A DNA stretch of 64,000 bases from Lichenicola sp964248625 (GTDB lineage Bacteria > Pseudomonadota > Alphaproteobacteria > Acetobacterales > Acetobacteraceae): contig CAXTZG010000001.1 of assembly GCA_964248625.1 (NCBI GenBank), forward strand, positions 62,001 to 126,000, read 5' to 3'. A program made the translations under genes and the position numbers. Of the stretch, positions 34,455 to 43,263 are shown piece after piece; the stretch's first letter is position 1, and every line of letters begins with the position of its first letter. Below the pieces are notes generated by a model that worked only from the letters and a program-made list of their open reading frames with translations, was not told the DNA's origin and made no database searches.

Positions 34455-36547
34455 TGAGTGACGTCCAGGACCACTGGGATCCGATCTTCGGGCGGCTCAC
34501 GCTGGCGCAGATCCCCTACGACAACCTCATCGTCGGCTTCGCCTTCGTGTTCGCCGCCGGACTCGGCCTCGCTATCCTTGGGCTGCTGACCTATTACCGC
34601 AAATGGGGCTACCTGTGGCATGAATGGCTGACCACTCTCGATCACAAGCGGATCGGCATCATGTATGCCGTGGTCGGGACCGTCATGCTGTTCCGCGGCT
34701 TTGTTGACGCCATCATGATGCGCACGCAGCAGGTCATGGCGGCTGGACCGGCATCCCCGGGTTATCTTGGCGCCGATCACGGCTATCTGCCGCCTTACCA
34801 CTACGATCAGATCTATGGGTCGCATGGAACCATCATGCTGATCTTTGCGGCGACGCCGATACTCGCCGGCTTCATGAACTACCTCGTGCCTTTGCAGATC
34901 GGCGCCCGCGACATGGCGTTCCCGTACGTGAATGCCCTCGCCTTCTGGATGACGGCGGTTGGCGCAGGTCTGACGATGATGTCGCTCTTTGTCGGCGATT
35001 TCAGTCAGGCCGGCTGGGTTGGTCTGGCACCGCTGACCGAGCTTCCTTACAGTCCGGACGTCGGCGTCGACTACTGGAGTTGGGCGCTCCAGATAGGAAG
35101 CATCGGCACGACGCTGGGAGCGGTGAACATCATCGCGACGATCATCAAGATGCGCGCGCCGGGCATGACCTGGATGCGTCTGCCCTTGTTCACCTGGACG
35201 GCGCTGACCACCAACGTCATCGGACTCACCGCTTTCCCGGTGCTGGGCGTGGCGATCGGCCTTCTGAGTCTGGACCGCTATCTGGGAACCCATTTCTACA
35301 CGTCGGGTGTCGGAGGCAACTTCATGCTCTACACCGACCTCTTCTGGATCTGGGGCCATCCGGAGGTCTATTTCATCATCCTTCCTTCGTGGGGGATCAT
35401 GTCCGAGGTGATCCCGGCATTCTCGGACAAGAAGCTGTTCGGCTATCCGGTCATGGTGGCCGCGACGCTGAGCATCGGCTGTATCTCCTGGACGGTCTGG
35501 CTGCACCATTTCTTCACCATGGGCGCTGGTCCGGTCGTCAACGCGTTCTACAGCGTGTCGACGATGCTGGTCGCCATTCCGACCGGCGTTAAGGTCTTCG
35601 ACTGGGCGCTGACCATGGTCCGCGGGCGCCTGACCTTCACGACTCCCATGCTCTGGGCGGTCTCGGCGATCTTCATGCAGATCATCGGGGGTTGGACCGG
35701 CATGATGCTGGCGATCCCGGCAATCAACTACATGACCCATAACGGCGTCTTCGTGATCGCGCACTTCCATTGCGTGGTCATGGTGACGGTCTTTGCGTCC
35801 ATCGGCGGCGTCACCTTCTGGTTCCCGAAGGTGTTCGGCTTCACCCTCCACGAAACAAGCGGCAAATGGGTTTTCTGGCTGCTCGTCGGCGGGACCTTCG
35901 TCGTCTTCACCGCGATGTTCGTGCTCGGCCTGACAGGGATGCCGCGCCGACTTGCCTATGTTCCCTATGAGAGCTGGTGGCCGCTGCTCGCGGTCGAGGA
36001 ACTCGGCATCTTCGTCGACATCGCGGCACTGATCGCCTTCATCTATCAGATGTATGTCAGCATTCGGGATCGAGCCTTGAACCGGGCCGGCCAGGACCCC
36101 TGGAACACGAGCCGCAGTCTCGAGTGGCTGACACACTCGCCGGTCCCGGCCTACAATTTCGCAGTAATCCCGCAGATCAACGCCCGTGACGAGTGGGCCT
36201 GGCGGCGCGAACACGGTCTTGGTCAGGTGATGCCGGACCACTTCCACGATATCGAACTGCCGCTCAGCACACCGGTACCAATGTTGATCGGCGCCTGCAC
36301 GGCGGCGTTCGGGTTCGCCATGATCTGGCGCATCTGGTGGCTGGCGATCCTGTCGTTGATATCGATTTTCGCCATAATCATCTTCCGGTCTTTCGGTGGT
36401 AATACCGGATCGACGATCCCGGCCGATGAAGTCCGACGGCTCGAACGCTCGGCTGCACGGCCAGGCATGCATTCACGGCCAAACGTTCCCGTGCCGGGTG
36501 GCGTTGTAGCACTTGGCATCGCCGCAGGTCGGGGAGACGCGCGATGA
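34454..36547 (+). CDS. cyoB: Cytochrome bo3-type quinol oxidase subunit I
   Basis: 697-residue heme-copper oxidase core that reduces oxygen to water and pumps protons. It has the low-spin heme His in GSHGTIMLIF, CuB ligands in WGHPEVYFI and WLHHFFTMGAG, and heme ligands in IAHFHC. The D-channel start is QIGARDMAF, the K-channel Lys is in IPTGVKVFDW, and the Glu of HPEVY is present. Quinol-site residues Arg and Asp (VDAIMMRTQQ) and His (YHYDQ..SHG region) match bo3 enzymes. ATG at 34454 is preferred to the TTG three bases earlier. All catalytic residues look intact. Confidence 0.95.
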   Translation: MSDVQDHWDPIFGRLTLAQIPYDNLIVGFAFVFAAGLGLAILGLLTYYRKWGYLWHEWLTTLDHKRIGIMYAVVGTVMLFRGFVDAIMMRTQQVMAAGPASPGYLGADHGYLPPYHYDQIYGSHGTIMLIFAATPILAGFMNYLVPLQIGARDMAFPYVNALAFWMTAVGAGLTMMSLFVGDFSQAGWVGLAPLTELPYSPDVGVDYWSWALQIGSIGTTLGAVNIIATIIKMRAPGMTWMRLPLFTWTALTTNVIGLTAFPVLGVAIGLLSLDRYLGTHFYTSGVGGNFMLYTDLFWIWGHPEVYFIILPSWGIMSEVIPAFSDKKLFGYPVMVAATLSIGCISWTVWLHHFFTMGAGPVVNAFYSVSTMLVAIPTGVKVFDWALTMVRGRLTFTTPMLWAVSAIFMQIIGGWTGMMLAIPAINYMTHNGVFVIAHFHCVVMVTVFASIGGVTFWFPKVFGFTLHETSGKWVFWLLVGGTFVVFTAMFVLGLTGMPRRLAYVPYESWWPLLAVEELGIFVDIAALIAFIYQMYVSIRDRALNRAGQDPWNTSRSLEWLTHSPVPAYNFAVIPQINARDEWAWRREHGLGQVMPDHFHDIELPLSTPVPMLIGACTAAFGFAMIWRIWWLAILSLISIFAIIIFRSFGGNTGSTIPADEVRRLERSAARPGMHSRPNVPVPGGVVALGIAAGRGDAR

Positions 36548-37179
36548 CTGCCGGCACCCAGAATGCCGGACCGGCTCCGGGCGTCAGGCTGTGGGCTGAG
36601 GCCGACCACGAGCACGACATGATGAGCACGCGCATGCTCGGCTTCTGGCTGTACATGCTGAGCGACTCGCTGATCTTCGCCGCGCTGTTCGCGGCTTACA
36701 CGGTGCTCAGCTATCCCACGAGCTTCGCAGGTGGCCCGACCCCGCGAGACGTCGCCTCGCCGGTCTATGGCTACGTGGAGACGATCGTGCTGTTCAGCAG
36801 CGTGCTGGCCTACGGCATGGTGATGGTCCAGTTGAAACATGACCGTCCAAGACCGGCAATGGCTTGGCTCGCGATCTCGTTCCTGATCGGACTTGTGTTC
36901 ATTGGGATGGAAGTTCACGAACTGCAGGAGGTCGCGAGGGCTGGCGGGCCGCCGCAGCGTAGCGGCTTTCTTTCGATCTTCTGGACGATTGTCGTCGCCC
37001 ACGGCGTCCATCTGGCGGTAGGCCTGTTATGGATGGTGGTGATGCTGGCGCAGATTGCCCGGGACGGGTTCACCCACCTGGTGACCTACCGGCTTGCCAA
37101 TCTGAAGGTCTATTGGCTGTATCAGGGTCTTATCTGGACGTTCGTCTATACCTTTGTTTATCTGCGGGGTTCGATCTGA
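36544..37179 (+). CDS. cyoC: Cytochrome bo3-type quinol oxidase subunit III
   Basis: 211-residue five-helix membrane subunit. STRMLGFWLYMLSDSLIFAALF begins the first helix, EVHELQEV lies near residue 120, and the end LANLKVYWLYQGLIWTFVYTF resembles COX3-type proteins. It stabilises the catalytic subunit. The ATG overlaps the cyoB stop (ATGA), and the stop overlaps the cyoD start (TGATG). Confidence 0.93.
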   Translation: MTAGTQNAGPAPGVRLWAEADHEHDMMSTRMLGFWLYMLSDSLIFAALFAAYTVLSYPTSFAGGPTPRDVASPVYGYVETIVLFSSVLAYGMVMVQLKHDRPRPAMAWLAISFLIGLVFIGMEVHELQEVARAGGPPQRSGFLSIFWTIVVAHGVHLAVGLLWMVVMLAQIARDGFTHLVTYRLANLKVYWLYQGLIWTFVYTFVYLRGSI

Positions 37180-37520
37180 TGAGCGTCAATAACGCCAAGC
37201 CGTGGGAACATCCCGAGATCGAGCTGTCGAGCGGACGTCAATATATCCTCGGCTATGTGCTCACGCTCGCCCTCCTGGGCGTGTCGTTGCTGATCGTCGA
37301 GTACCACGCGATGTCGGCGTTCAACCTGTTGGCGACCATATCCGTTCTCGCATTCCTGACCACGATCGCCAAACTCGTCCTGTTGTTCCACCTCAACTTC
37401 TCGGAGGCTCAACGCTGGAACACGTTGACCCTCATGTTGAATGTTCCGCTGCTGATCCTGTCGGTCGGTCTGACATCCTGGATGTTCGGGATTCTTTATG
37501 ACCGGGTGATGATGCACTAG
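37179..37520 (+). CDS. cyoD: Cytochrome bo3-type quinol oxidase subunit IV
   Basis: 113-residue three-helix protein of the CyoD family (YILGYVLTLALLGVSLL, then a second helix with KLVLLFHLNF and a final helix). It assists CuB incorporation and assembly in characterised enzymes. It is the last gene of the cluster. No cyoE (heme O synthase) follows, so heme O farnesylation must be encoded elsewhere. Confidence 0.92.
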   Translation: MSVNNAKPWEHPEIELSSGRQYILGYVLTLALLGVSLLIVEYHAMSAFNLLATISVLAFLTTIAKLVLLFHLNFSEAQRWNTLTLMLNVPLLILSVGLTSWMFGILYDRVMMH

Positions 37521-37698
37521 GTCATCGATCTGCTTTCGGACGAACCTCCTGATTTCCGTTATCCCCGGGATGACAGGAGGTGCATCGCGTCACGCGGATA
37601 CGGACCAGTCGCGAAACCAGACCTTGGTGGCCTGTTCTCGACATCTTACGGGTCCGTTCGCCAACCGGCCGGCTTGGTGAGCACGCGACGCCAGCCGC

Positions 37699-38697
37699 TC
37701 AAGGCGGCCAGCCGGTTTCGTTCTCGTCGTGCAGCAGCGGCCGGATCAGGCGCCGGACGTTGCCGGGATCAGGCGTATGGCGATACTCGAACGAGACGAC
37801 ACCATCCGGCACCGCAAGCCCGAGGCTGTCGGCCCCGGAGGCGAATACGACCACATCGACGCGGCGCAGCATCGGCGCAAGATCCGGTGCGTCGTGCTGC
37901 GCCACCGACACCTCGGCGACGTGCGGCGCGAAGCGCAGGACGCCCGCCTTCATCAGCGGCGTAAATTCGGGATAGATCGAGACCACGCCGACACGAGCGC
38001 CTGGGTCGAGCGCTGCCAGCGCCTGACGTGTCGCGGCGGACGGGATGAAGGTCATCGTGGCCACCGCCGTGTCGGGCAGCAGCGCCATGACCTCCGTGCG
38101 GCGATGCGGGAAGGTGATCACCATGTCGGCGAGTGACGCGCGTCGGCGCGCATCGGCGTCCTGCTCGATCATGGCGAGGGTGGTCGGCTCGAAGGCCGCC
38201 GCATTGTTTACGGCCTGTGCCATCTCGATGCAGTAGGTCGCCGTGGTCTGCGCGAAATGGCCCACCACAGCGATCACCGGCCGGTTGGCGGCGCGATCCG
38301 GCTCGCCCATGCGAGCAGCGATCAGGCCGGCGAGATCGCTGCCGCGCAGGCCGAGCGCCCGTCCCTGGGCGATCACGGCGTCGATGGCGTGGTGCAGCCC
38401 GATCCCGTGGCGCGCCGGCCGTCGCTCGACCGGCGCCAGGTCGGCCACGAAGGTGCCCGATCCGGTCCGGCTGACGATCACGCCCGCGGCCTTCATCTCG
38501 CCGTAGACCTGCGCCACCGTCATTGGTGCGACGCCGAGATGGTCGGCGAGCTCGCGCACTGACGGCAACCGCTCGCCGGCACGCAGCGTGCCCAGTCCGA
38601 TGCCGAACTCGATCAGTCCGCGCAGCTGCGTGCCGAGCGGAACCGGAAGGTCCCGGTCGATCGAGAAGGCGGCCAGATCGGCACGAGCAAGGAGCAA
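37699..38697 (-). CDS. GntR-family transcriptional regulator
   Basis: 332-residue regulator. The N-terminal winged helix (about residues 20-90) includes LRAGERLPSVRELADHLGVAP and VYGEMKAAGVIVSRTGSGTFVA, the classic GntR DNA-binding domain. The C-terminal 220 residues (RPVIAVVGHFAQTTATYCIE onward) look like a periplasmic-binding-protein-type effector domain rather than FadR, HutC or MocR types. The start is probably the TTG at 38697; no ATG is available nearby. It is divergent from the eleven-gene peptide/amide operon, with a palindrome in the shared promoter region, so local regulation is likely. Confidence 0.85.
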   Translation of the reverse strand: MLLARADLAAFSIDRDLPVPLGTQLRGLIEFGIGLGTLRAGERLPSVRELADHLGVAPMTVAQVYGEMKAAGVIVSRTGSGTFVADLAPVERRPARHGIGLHHAIDAVIAQGRALGLRGSDLAGLIAARMGEPDRAANRPVIAVVGHFAQTTATYCIEMAQAVNNAAAFEPTTLAMIEQDADARRRASLADMVITFPHRRTEVMALLPDTAVATMTFIPSAATRQALAALDPGARVGVVSIYPEFTPLMKAGVLRFAPHVAEVSVAQHDAPDLAPMLRRVDVVVFASGADSLGLAVPDGVVSFEYRHTPDPGNVRRLIRPLLHDENETGWPP

Positions 38698-38844
38698 GAG
38701 TCGTTCTACCAGTCTAAGACGGTCTTGGCACGGACGCAGACCCTATCGCAGCCCGTCCGCACGGGCCATCCCGATGCGACGCTGATCCGAGTCTCGCACG
38801 TCCACGGAAAGCGTCGGCGTCTCCCGCCATGACACGGAAACCGG

Positions 38845-38890
38845 TTGACCATCCAAGAACCGGCCCCCTAGTGTTCTAGTCGCCTAGAAC
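38845..38890 (+). promoter_or_regulatory. Promoter with overlapping palindromic operator candidate
   Basis: TTGACC (38845-38850) and TAGTGT (38869-38874) are spaced 18 nt apart and face the binding-protein gene. A perfect 7-bp inverted repeat, GTTCTAG-TCGC-CTAGAAC (38873-38890), overlaps the end of the -10 element and the expected start site. That is the classic arrangement for repression by the divergent GntR protein. The binding assignment is inference. Confidence 0.55.
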
Positions 38891-38916
38891 GGAAATGCGA
38901 CAGAAGGGACCTCCGA

Positions 38917-40509
38917 TTGGACTTCCGGTGTGCCCTCGCAGTGAGCATCGCCCTGCTGCCCGTCTGCGCGCACGCATCCGGATCCTCCCTGCCGGCAGCG
39001 GCCGTCATGCGCGGCGGTATCATGAGCTATGGCCGCTATGTCGACAGCCTGCTGCTCGACCCGGTGTTCAACGACAGCAACGCCGACATCTGGATCCTGT
39101 CGAACCTCTACGACACGCTGCTGCTGCCGGCCGCCGACGGGCGGGGGCTGCGGCCGGGACTGGCTTCGGCCTGGCAGGTGTCGCCGGACGGCATGCTGGT
39201 GACGCTCACCCTGCGGTCGGGGACCAGGTTCTCCGATGGAACCGCGATCACCGCGGACGATGTCGAATGGTCGCTCGACCGCGCGCGCAACCCGGCCAAC
39301 GGGATCTGGAACTACCTGCTCGGCGCCGTGAGCGACGTGCGCATCGAGGACCCGCACACCGTGGCGCTTCGCCTGCGCCATCCCGATCCGACGATCCTGC
39401 CCGCACTCACCGTGTTCAACACCGCGATCATGCCGCGGCGGCAGTTCGAGGCCGCGCCCGGTGCCGGCGATGCGGACAAGGCCGTGAGCTTCTCCGCCCA
39501 TCCGGTGACCTCCGGTCCATTCATGCTGACCTCCTGGGTGCGTGGTGCGACCATGCAGCTGCGGCGCAACCCGTTCTACTGGCAGCAGGGCGTCGATGGC
39601 CGCGCCCTGCCCTATCTCGACGGCATCCGCTTCGAGGTGATCCCCGACGACGCCACCCGTATCCTGCGGGTGCAGTCGGGCGAGCTCGACGGCGCCGAGC
39701 TGGTGCCGTTCTCGCGGGTGGCCGAGCTGCGGGCGGATCCAAGGCTGCACCTGGAGCTGTTCCCCTCGACCCGCATCCAATACGTGATCCTGAACGTGCG
39801 GCCGACGATCGCCTCGCGGAACAACCCGCTCAGCTCGGCTGCCGTGCGGGAGGCGCTGAACGACGCGGTCTATCGACGGGGCCTGAGCGAGATCGTGACG
39901 CGCGGCATCGGGACGGCGATGAGCTCCTACATGTCGCGCGCAACGCCGATGCATGTCGATGTCGCGGACGGCGACCGCTACGATCCGGCGCGGGCACGGG
40001 CGCTGCTGCGGCAGGCCGGATACCCGCACGGCTTCTCCCTCACGATGCAGATCCTGGCGGGCAGCGAGGACGAGATCGAGATCGGCACCGCGCTGCAGGA
40101 GATGTGGAGCGAGGTCGGCATCGATCTGCACCTGCAGCAACTCGACAATGCCAGCCTCGTCGATCTGTATCGTGCCGGCCACTTCATGATGCGGCTCAGC
40201 ACCTGGACCGACGACGTCGCCGATCCCGGCGAGATCACCTCGTACTTCGTCTACACGCCGGTCAACGGCGCCCAGCATAGCGGCTGGCACAGCGCGGAAG
40301 CGGAGCGGCTGTATGTCGCGACCAGCACCGAGCTCGATCCCGGCAGACGGGCGGCGGAGTATGCGCAGATCCAGGCGCTGTTCCAGGCAGGCCCGATCGT
40401 GCGTCTGCTGGAAACGCCCTACGTGGTGGTGCTCCGGTGCGCGGTCCACGGCTTCCTGCAGCTGCCGCTCGGCAACAACGTGTTCAGCGGCGCGTGGCTC
40501 GCGCGATGA
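38917..40509 (+). CDS. Dpp/Opp-type ABC transporter substrate-binding protein
   Basis: 530-residue SBP_bac_5 protein. A TTG start at 38917 (AGAAGGGA upstream) gives a clean signal peptide MDFRCALAVSIALLPVCAHA. The mature part has LSNLYDTLLLPAADGRGLRP and LASAWQVSPDGMLVTLTLRSG, typical of peptide/nickel/opine binders, then RNPFYWQQGVDGRALPYLDG near residue 208. It delivers its ligand to the DppB/C-like permeases that follow directly. The operon's peptidases and creatininase-family enzyme suggest a peptide or cyclic amide ligand. It is the first gene of the eleven-gene operon. Confidence 0.92.
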   Translation: MDFRCALAVSIALLPVCAHASGSSLPAAAVMRGGIMSYGRYVDSLLLDPVFNDSNADIWILSNLYDTLLLPAADGRGLRPGLASAWQVSPDGMLVTLTLRSGTRFSDGTAITADDVEWSLDRARNPANGIWNYLLGAVSDVRIEDPHTVALRLRHPDPTILPALTVFNTAIMPRRQFEAAPGAGDADKAVSFSAHPVTSGPFMLTSWVRGATMQLRRNPFYWQQGVDGRALPYLDGIRFEVIPDDATRILRVQSGELDGAELVPFSRVAELRADPRLHLELFPSTRIQYVILNVRPTIASRNNPLSSAAVREALNDAVYRRGLSEIVTRGIGTAMSSYMSRATPMHVDVADGDRYDPARARALLRQAGYPHGFSLTMQILAGSEDEIEIGTALQEMWSEVGIDLHLQQLDNASLVDLYRAGHFMMRLSTWTDDVADPGEITSYFVYTPVNGAQHSGWHSAEAERLYVATSTELDPGRRAAEYAQIQALFQAGPIVRLLETPYVVVLRCAVHGFLQLPLGNNVFSGAWLAR

Positions 40510-41441
40510 GCGCTGCGCGGGTGCTCCGCCGCGTGCTGCAGGCGGTGCCGACGCTGCTGGCCGTCCTGGTGCTGACATTCCTGCTCGTGCATCTGCTGCC
40601 AGGCGACCCGGCCAGTGCCGTGATCGGCGACCCGGTGACCGATGCCGAGGTGGCGCGCGAGCGCGCGCTGCTCGGGCTGGATCGGCCGCTGCTGGTGCAG
40701 TTCGGGGAGTATGTCGGCGGGCTGCTGCACGGCGATCTCGGCCACTCCACCAGCCTCGGCGTCCCGGTCAGCCTGCTGATCCTCGCCCGCCTGCCGGTCA
40801 CGCTGATGCTGACCGTGATGAGCGCGGCGATTGCGCTGCTGATCTCGGTGCCGCTGGCGCTGGTGGCGGCGCTGCACCGCGACCGCCCGCTCGATCTGCT
40901 GCTGCGCGGCGTGTTCCAGGTCGGGCTGTCGATGCCGGCCTTCTATGTCGGCCTGCTGATGCTGACGCTGCTGGCGGCCCGGCTGCGGCTGTTTCCGGTG
41001 GGCGGCTACGGCACCGGATTTGCGAGCCATCTGTGGCACCTGCTGCTGCCGTCGATCTCCCTGGCGCTCAGCCTGTCCGCGGTGCTGCTGCGCAACCTTC
41101 GGGCGTCGATCTGTGAGGTGCTGGATTCGCCGCACGTGGAGTTCGCCCGGCTCAAGGGGCTCGAACCGGCGCTGGTGCTCCGCCGGCACGTGCTGCGCAA
41201 CGCCCTGGGCTCGACCGTGGCGCTGTTCGGGCTCAGCACCGGCACGCTGCTGGGCGGGGCGGTGATCACCGAAACGGTGTTCGCAGTTCCGGGCGTCGGC
41301 AGGCTGATGGTCGACAGCGTGTTCGCGCGCGATTATCCGGTGATCGAGGCGCTCACCCTCACTTTGGCCGCCCTGGTGGTGCTGACGCTGCTGCTGACCG
41401 ACCTGCTGCAGGCAGCCCTCGATCCGAGGACCGCGTCCTGA
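40506..41441 (+). CDS. Dpp/Opp-type ABC transporter permease (DppB-like)
   Basis: 311-residue permease with about six membrane helices. It starts LRRVLQAVPTLLAVLVLTFLL, has the characteristic periplasmic LPGDPASAV segment near residue 33, and the EAA-type loop FARLKGLEPALVLRRHVLRNA near 205. The ATG overlaps the binding-protein stop (ATGA). It forms the channel with the DppC-like protein encoded next. Confidence 0.92.
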   Translation: MSAARVLRRVLQAVPTLLAVLVLTFLLVHLLPGDPASAVIGDPVTDAEVARERALLGLDRPLLVQFGEYVGGLLHGDLGHSTSLGVPVSLLILARLPVTLMLTVMSAAIALLISVPLALVAALHRDRPLDLLLRGVFQVGLSMPAFYVGLLMLTLLAARLRLFPVGGYGTGFASHLWHLLLPSISLALSLSAVLLRNLRASICEVLDSPHVEFARLKGLEPALVLRRHVLRNALGSTVALFGLSTGTLLGGAVITETVFAVPGVGRLMVDSVFARDYPVIEALTLTLAALVVLTLLLTDLLQAALDPRTAS

Positions 41442-42274
41442 GCGCCGCGCTCGCCGCCCGTACCACGCCACGCCGTTTGCCGGGCTCGCTCGCGGCCGGC
41501 TCGGCGATCCTGCTGGCCAGCATCGTGCTGGCAGCCGTGCCGCAGCTGGTGGCACCGCTCAGCCCGCTCCGGTTCGACTACGCGCATCTGCTGGACGCGC
41601 CCAGCCTGCGTCACCTGCTCGGCACCGACGAGTTCGGCCGCGACATGCTGTCGCGCGTGATCTGGGGCTATGCGGTCGACATGCAGATCGCGGTGTTCGC
41701 CACCGTGCCGGCCTTGCTGGTGGGCACCGTGCTGGGCGCGCTCGCGGGCTTCTTCGGCGGGCTTGGCGACGTGCTGCTGGTGCAGCTGGTCGGCGTGGTC
41801 GTCGCCTTTCCGTTCCTGGTGCTGGTGATCGCCATCGTGACGGTGCTCGGGCCAGGACTGGTCAACATGTACGTGGCGACGGCTCTGGTCGGGTGGGTGT
41901 TCTATGCGCGGCTGATGATGGCAGAGATGAAGCTGCAGCGGCGGCTGGATTACGCGGCGGCGGCGCGCGCGATGGGCTACGGCCGGACCCGGATCATCTT
42001 CCGCCACCTGCTGCCGAATGCGGCGACCGCGGTGCTGATCTACTGGATGACCGACATGGCGCTGGCGATCCTGCTGGGCTCGAGCCTCGGCTATCTCGGA
42101 CTCGGCGCGCAGCCGCCGGTGGCCGAATGGGGCGCGCTGATCGCCGGCGGCAAGAACTACATGTCGACCGCCTGGTGGATGACGGTGTTCCCGGGCCTGG
42201 CGCTGGTGCTGACCGGGCTCGGCTTCAGCCTCACCGGCGACGGGCTCGGCAGGCTGCTGGGGGTGCGCCGGTGA
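41438..42274 (+). CDS. Dpp/Opp-type ABC transporter permease (DppC-like), probable CTG start
   Basis: 278-residue permease if translation starts at CTG 41438. That codon overlaps the previous stop (CTGA), has GAGGA 7 nt upstream and gives the short cytoplasmic N terminus expected before the first helix. No ATG or GTG exists nearby; the TTG at 41477 has no Shine-Dalgarno and would leave only four residues before the helix. The family marker LLGTDEFGRDMLSRVIWG lies near residue 60, and the EAA loop AARAMGYGRTRIIFRHLLPNA near 178. About six helices are present. Confidence 0.85.
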   Translation: MSAALAARTTPRRLPGSLAAGSAILLASIVLAAVPQLVAPLSPLRFDYAHLLDAPSLRHLLGTDEFGRDMLSRVIWGYAVDMQIAVFATVPALLVGTVLGALAGFFGGLGDVLLVQLVGVVVAFPFLVLVIAIVTVLGPGLVNMYVATALVGWVFYARLMMAEMKLQRRLDYAAAARAMGYGRTRIIFRHLLPNAATAVLIYWMTDMALAILLGSSLGYLGLGAQPPVAEWGALIAGGKNYMSTAWWMTVFPGLALVLTGLGFSLTGDGLGRLLGVRR

Positions 42275-43263
42275 GCGGCACCCCGCCGCAGCTCGAGCTG
42301 CGCCACGTCACGGTACGGTTCGGCGCCGGGCAGGACACGCCGTGCGCGGTGGATGGCGTCAGCCTGAGCCTGGGGCGTGGCGAGATCCTGGGCGTGGTGG
42401 GCGAGAGCGGCTCGGGCAAGAGCCAGCTGCTCCGCGCGGTGCTGCGCCTGCCGCCGCGCGAGGCGAGGCTGGGCGGGGCGGTGCTCTGGCGCGGGCGCGA
42501 TCTCGCGGCGCTGGACGAGCGCGCCCTGCGTCCGGTGCGCGGCGGCGAGATCGCGCTCATCACCCAGGATGCCGCGGCGGCCCTGAACCGCGTGCTGACG
42601 GTGGGGCTGCAGATCGACGAAAGCCTGAGCGCGCATACCGTGCTGGCGCGACGCCAGCGACGCGCCCGCGCCGTCGAGCTGCTCGAGCTGGTCGGCATCC
42701 CGGACGCCGCGCGCCGGCTCGACGACTATCCGCACCAGTTCTCGGGCGGCATGCTGCAGCGGGTGATGATCGCCATCGCGCTCGCGAGCGAGCCCGGGCT
42801 GCTGCTGGCCGACGAGCCGACCACGGCGCTCGACGTCACCGTGCAGGAGGAGATCCTGCGCCTGCTGCTGTCGCTGCGCGACCGGCTCGCGATGAGCATC
42901 GTGCTGGTCACCCACGATCTCGGCGTCGTGGCGCGGCTCTGCGAGCGCGTGGTGGTGATGTATGCCGGCCGGGTGGTGGAAAGCGGCACCGCGGCGGCGC
43001 TGTTCGCAGCACCCCGCCATCCCTACACGCGCGGCCTTCTCGCCTCGGTTCCGGGAGGAGCGCCGCCGCGCAGCCGGCTGGCCGCGATCGAGGGCACCAC
43101 GCCGTCGGTCGCCGACCGGCCCGCCGGCTGCGCCTTCCACCCGCGCTGCCCGGCGGCGGTCGCCGACTGCGCCGTCATCGTGCCGCCGCTGGAGGAGCAG
43201 GTTCCGGGCCACCAGGCGGCCTGCCTGCGCCAGCGCGCGCTGGCGGACCCGGTGCCGGCATGA
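42271..43263 (+). CDS. Dpp/Opp-type ABC transporter ATP-binding protein (DppD-like)
   Basis: 330-residue ATPase with Walker A GESGSGKSQ near residue 43, signature FSGGMLQRVMIA near 155, Walker B LLLADEPTTALD near 175 and a C-terminal oligopeptide-ABC domain containing a cysteine-rich GCAFHPRCP motif (Fe-S-type cluster seen in DppD/OppD). It starts at GTG 42271, overlapping the previous stop (GTGA). It pairs with the DppF-like ATPase to drive import. Confidence 0.92.
   Translation: MSGTPPQLELRHVTVRFGAGQDTPCAVDGVSLSLGRGEILGVVGESGSGKSQLLRAVLRLPPREARLGGAVLWRGRDLAALDERALRPVRGGEIALITQDAAAALNRVLTVGLQIDESLSAHTVLARRQRRARAVELLELVGIPDAARRLDDYPHQFSGGMLQRVMIAIALASEPGLLLADEPTTALDVTVQEEILRLLLSLRDRLAMSIVLVTHDLGVVARLCERVVVMYAGRVVESGTAAALFAAPRHPYTRGLLASVPGGAPPRSRLAAIEGTTPSVADRPAGCAFHPRCPAAVADCAVIVPPLEEQVPGHQAACLRQRALADPVPA

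Noticed and set aside
35755..35790. IAHFHC in place of E. coli IAHFHN in CyoB
   Set aside because: This position also varies among heme-copper oxidases (Tyr in aa3 types), while every proton-channel and metal ligand is present, so it is not evidence of altered function.
34121..36472. 783-codon minus-strand frame opposite cyoA/cyoB
   Set aside because: Histidine/arginine/aspartate-rich with no fold; cyoB on the plus strand has all catalytic residues.
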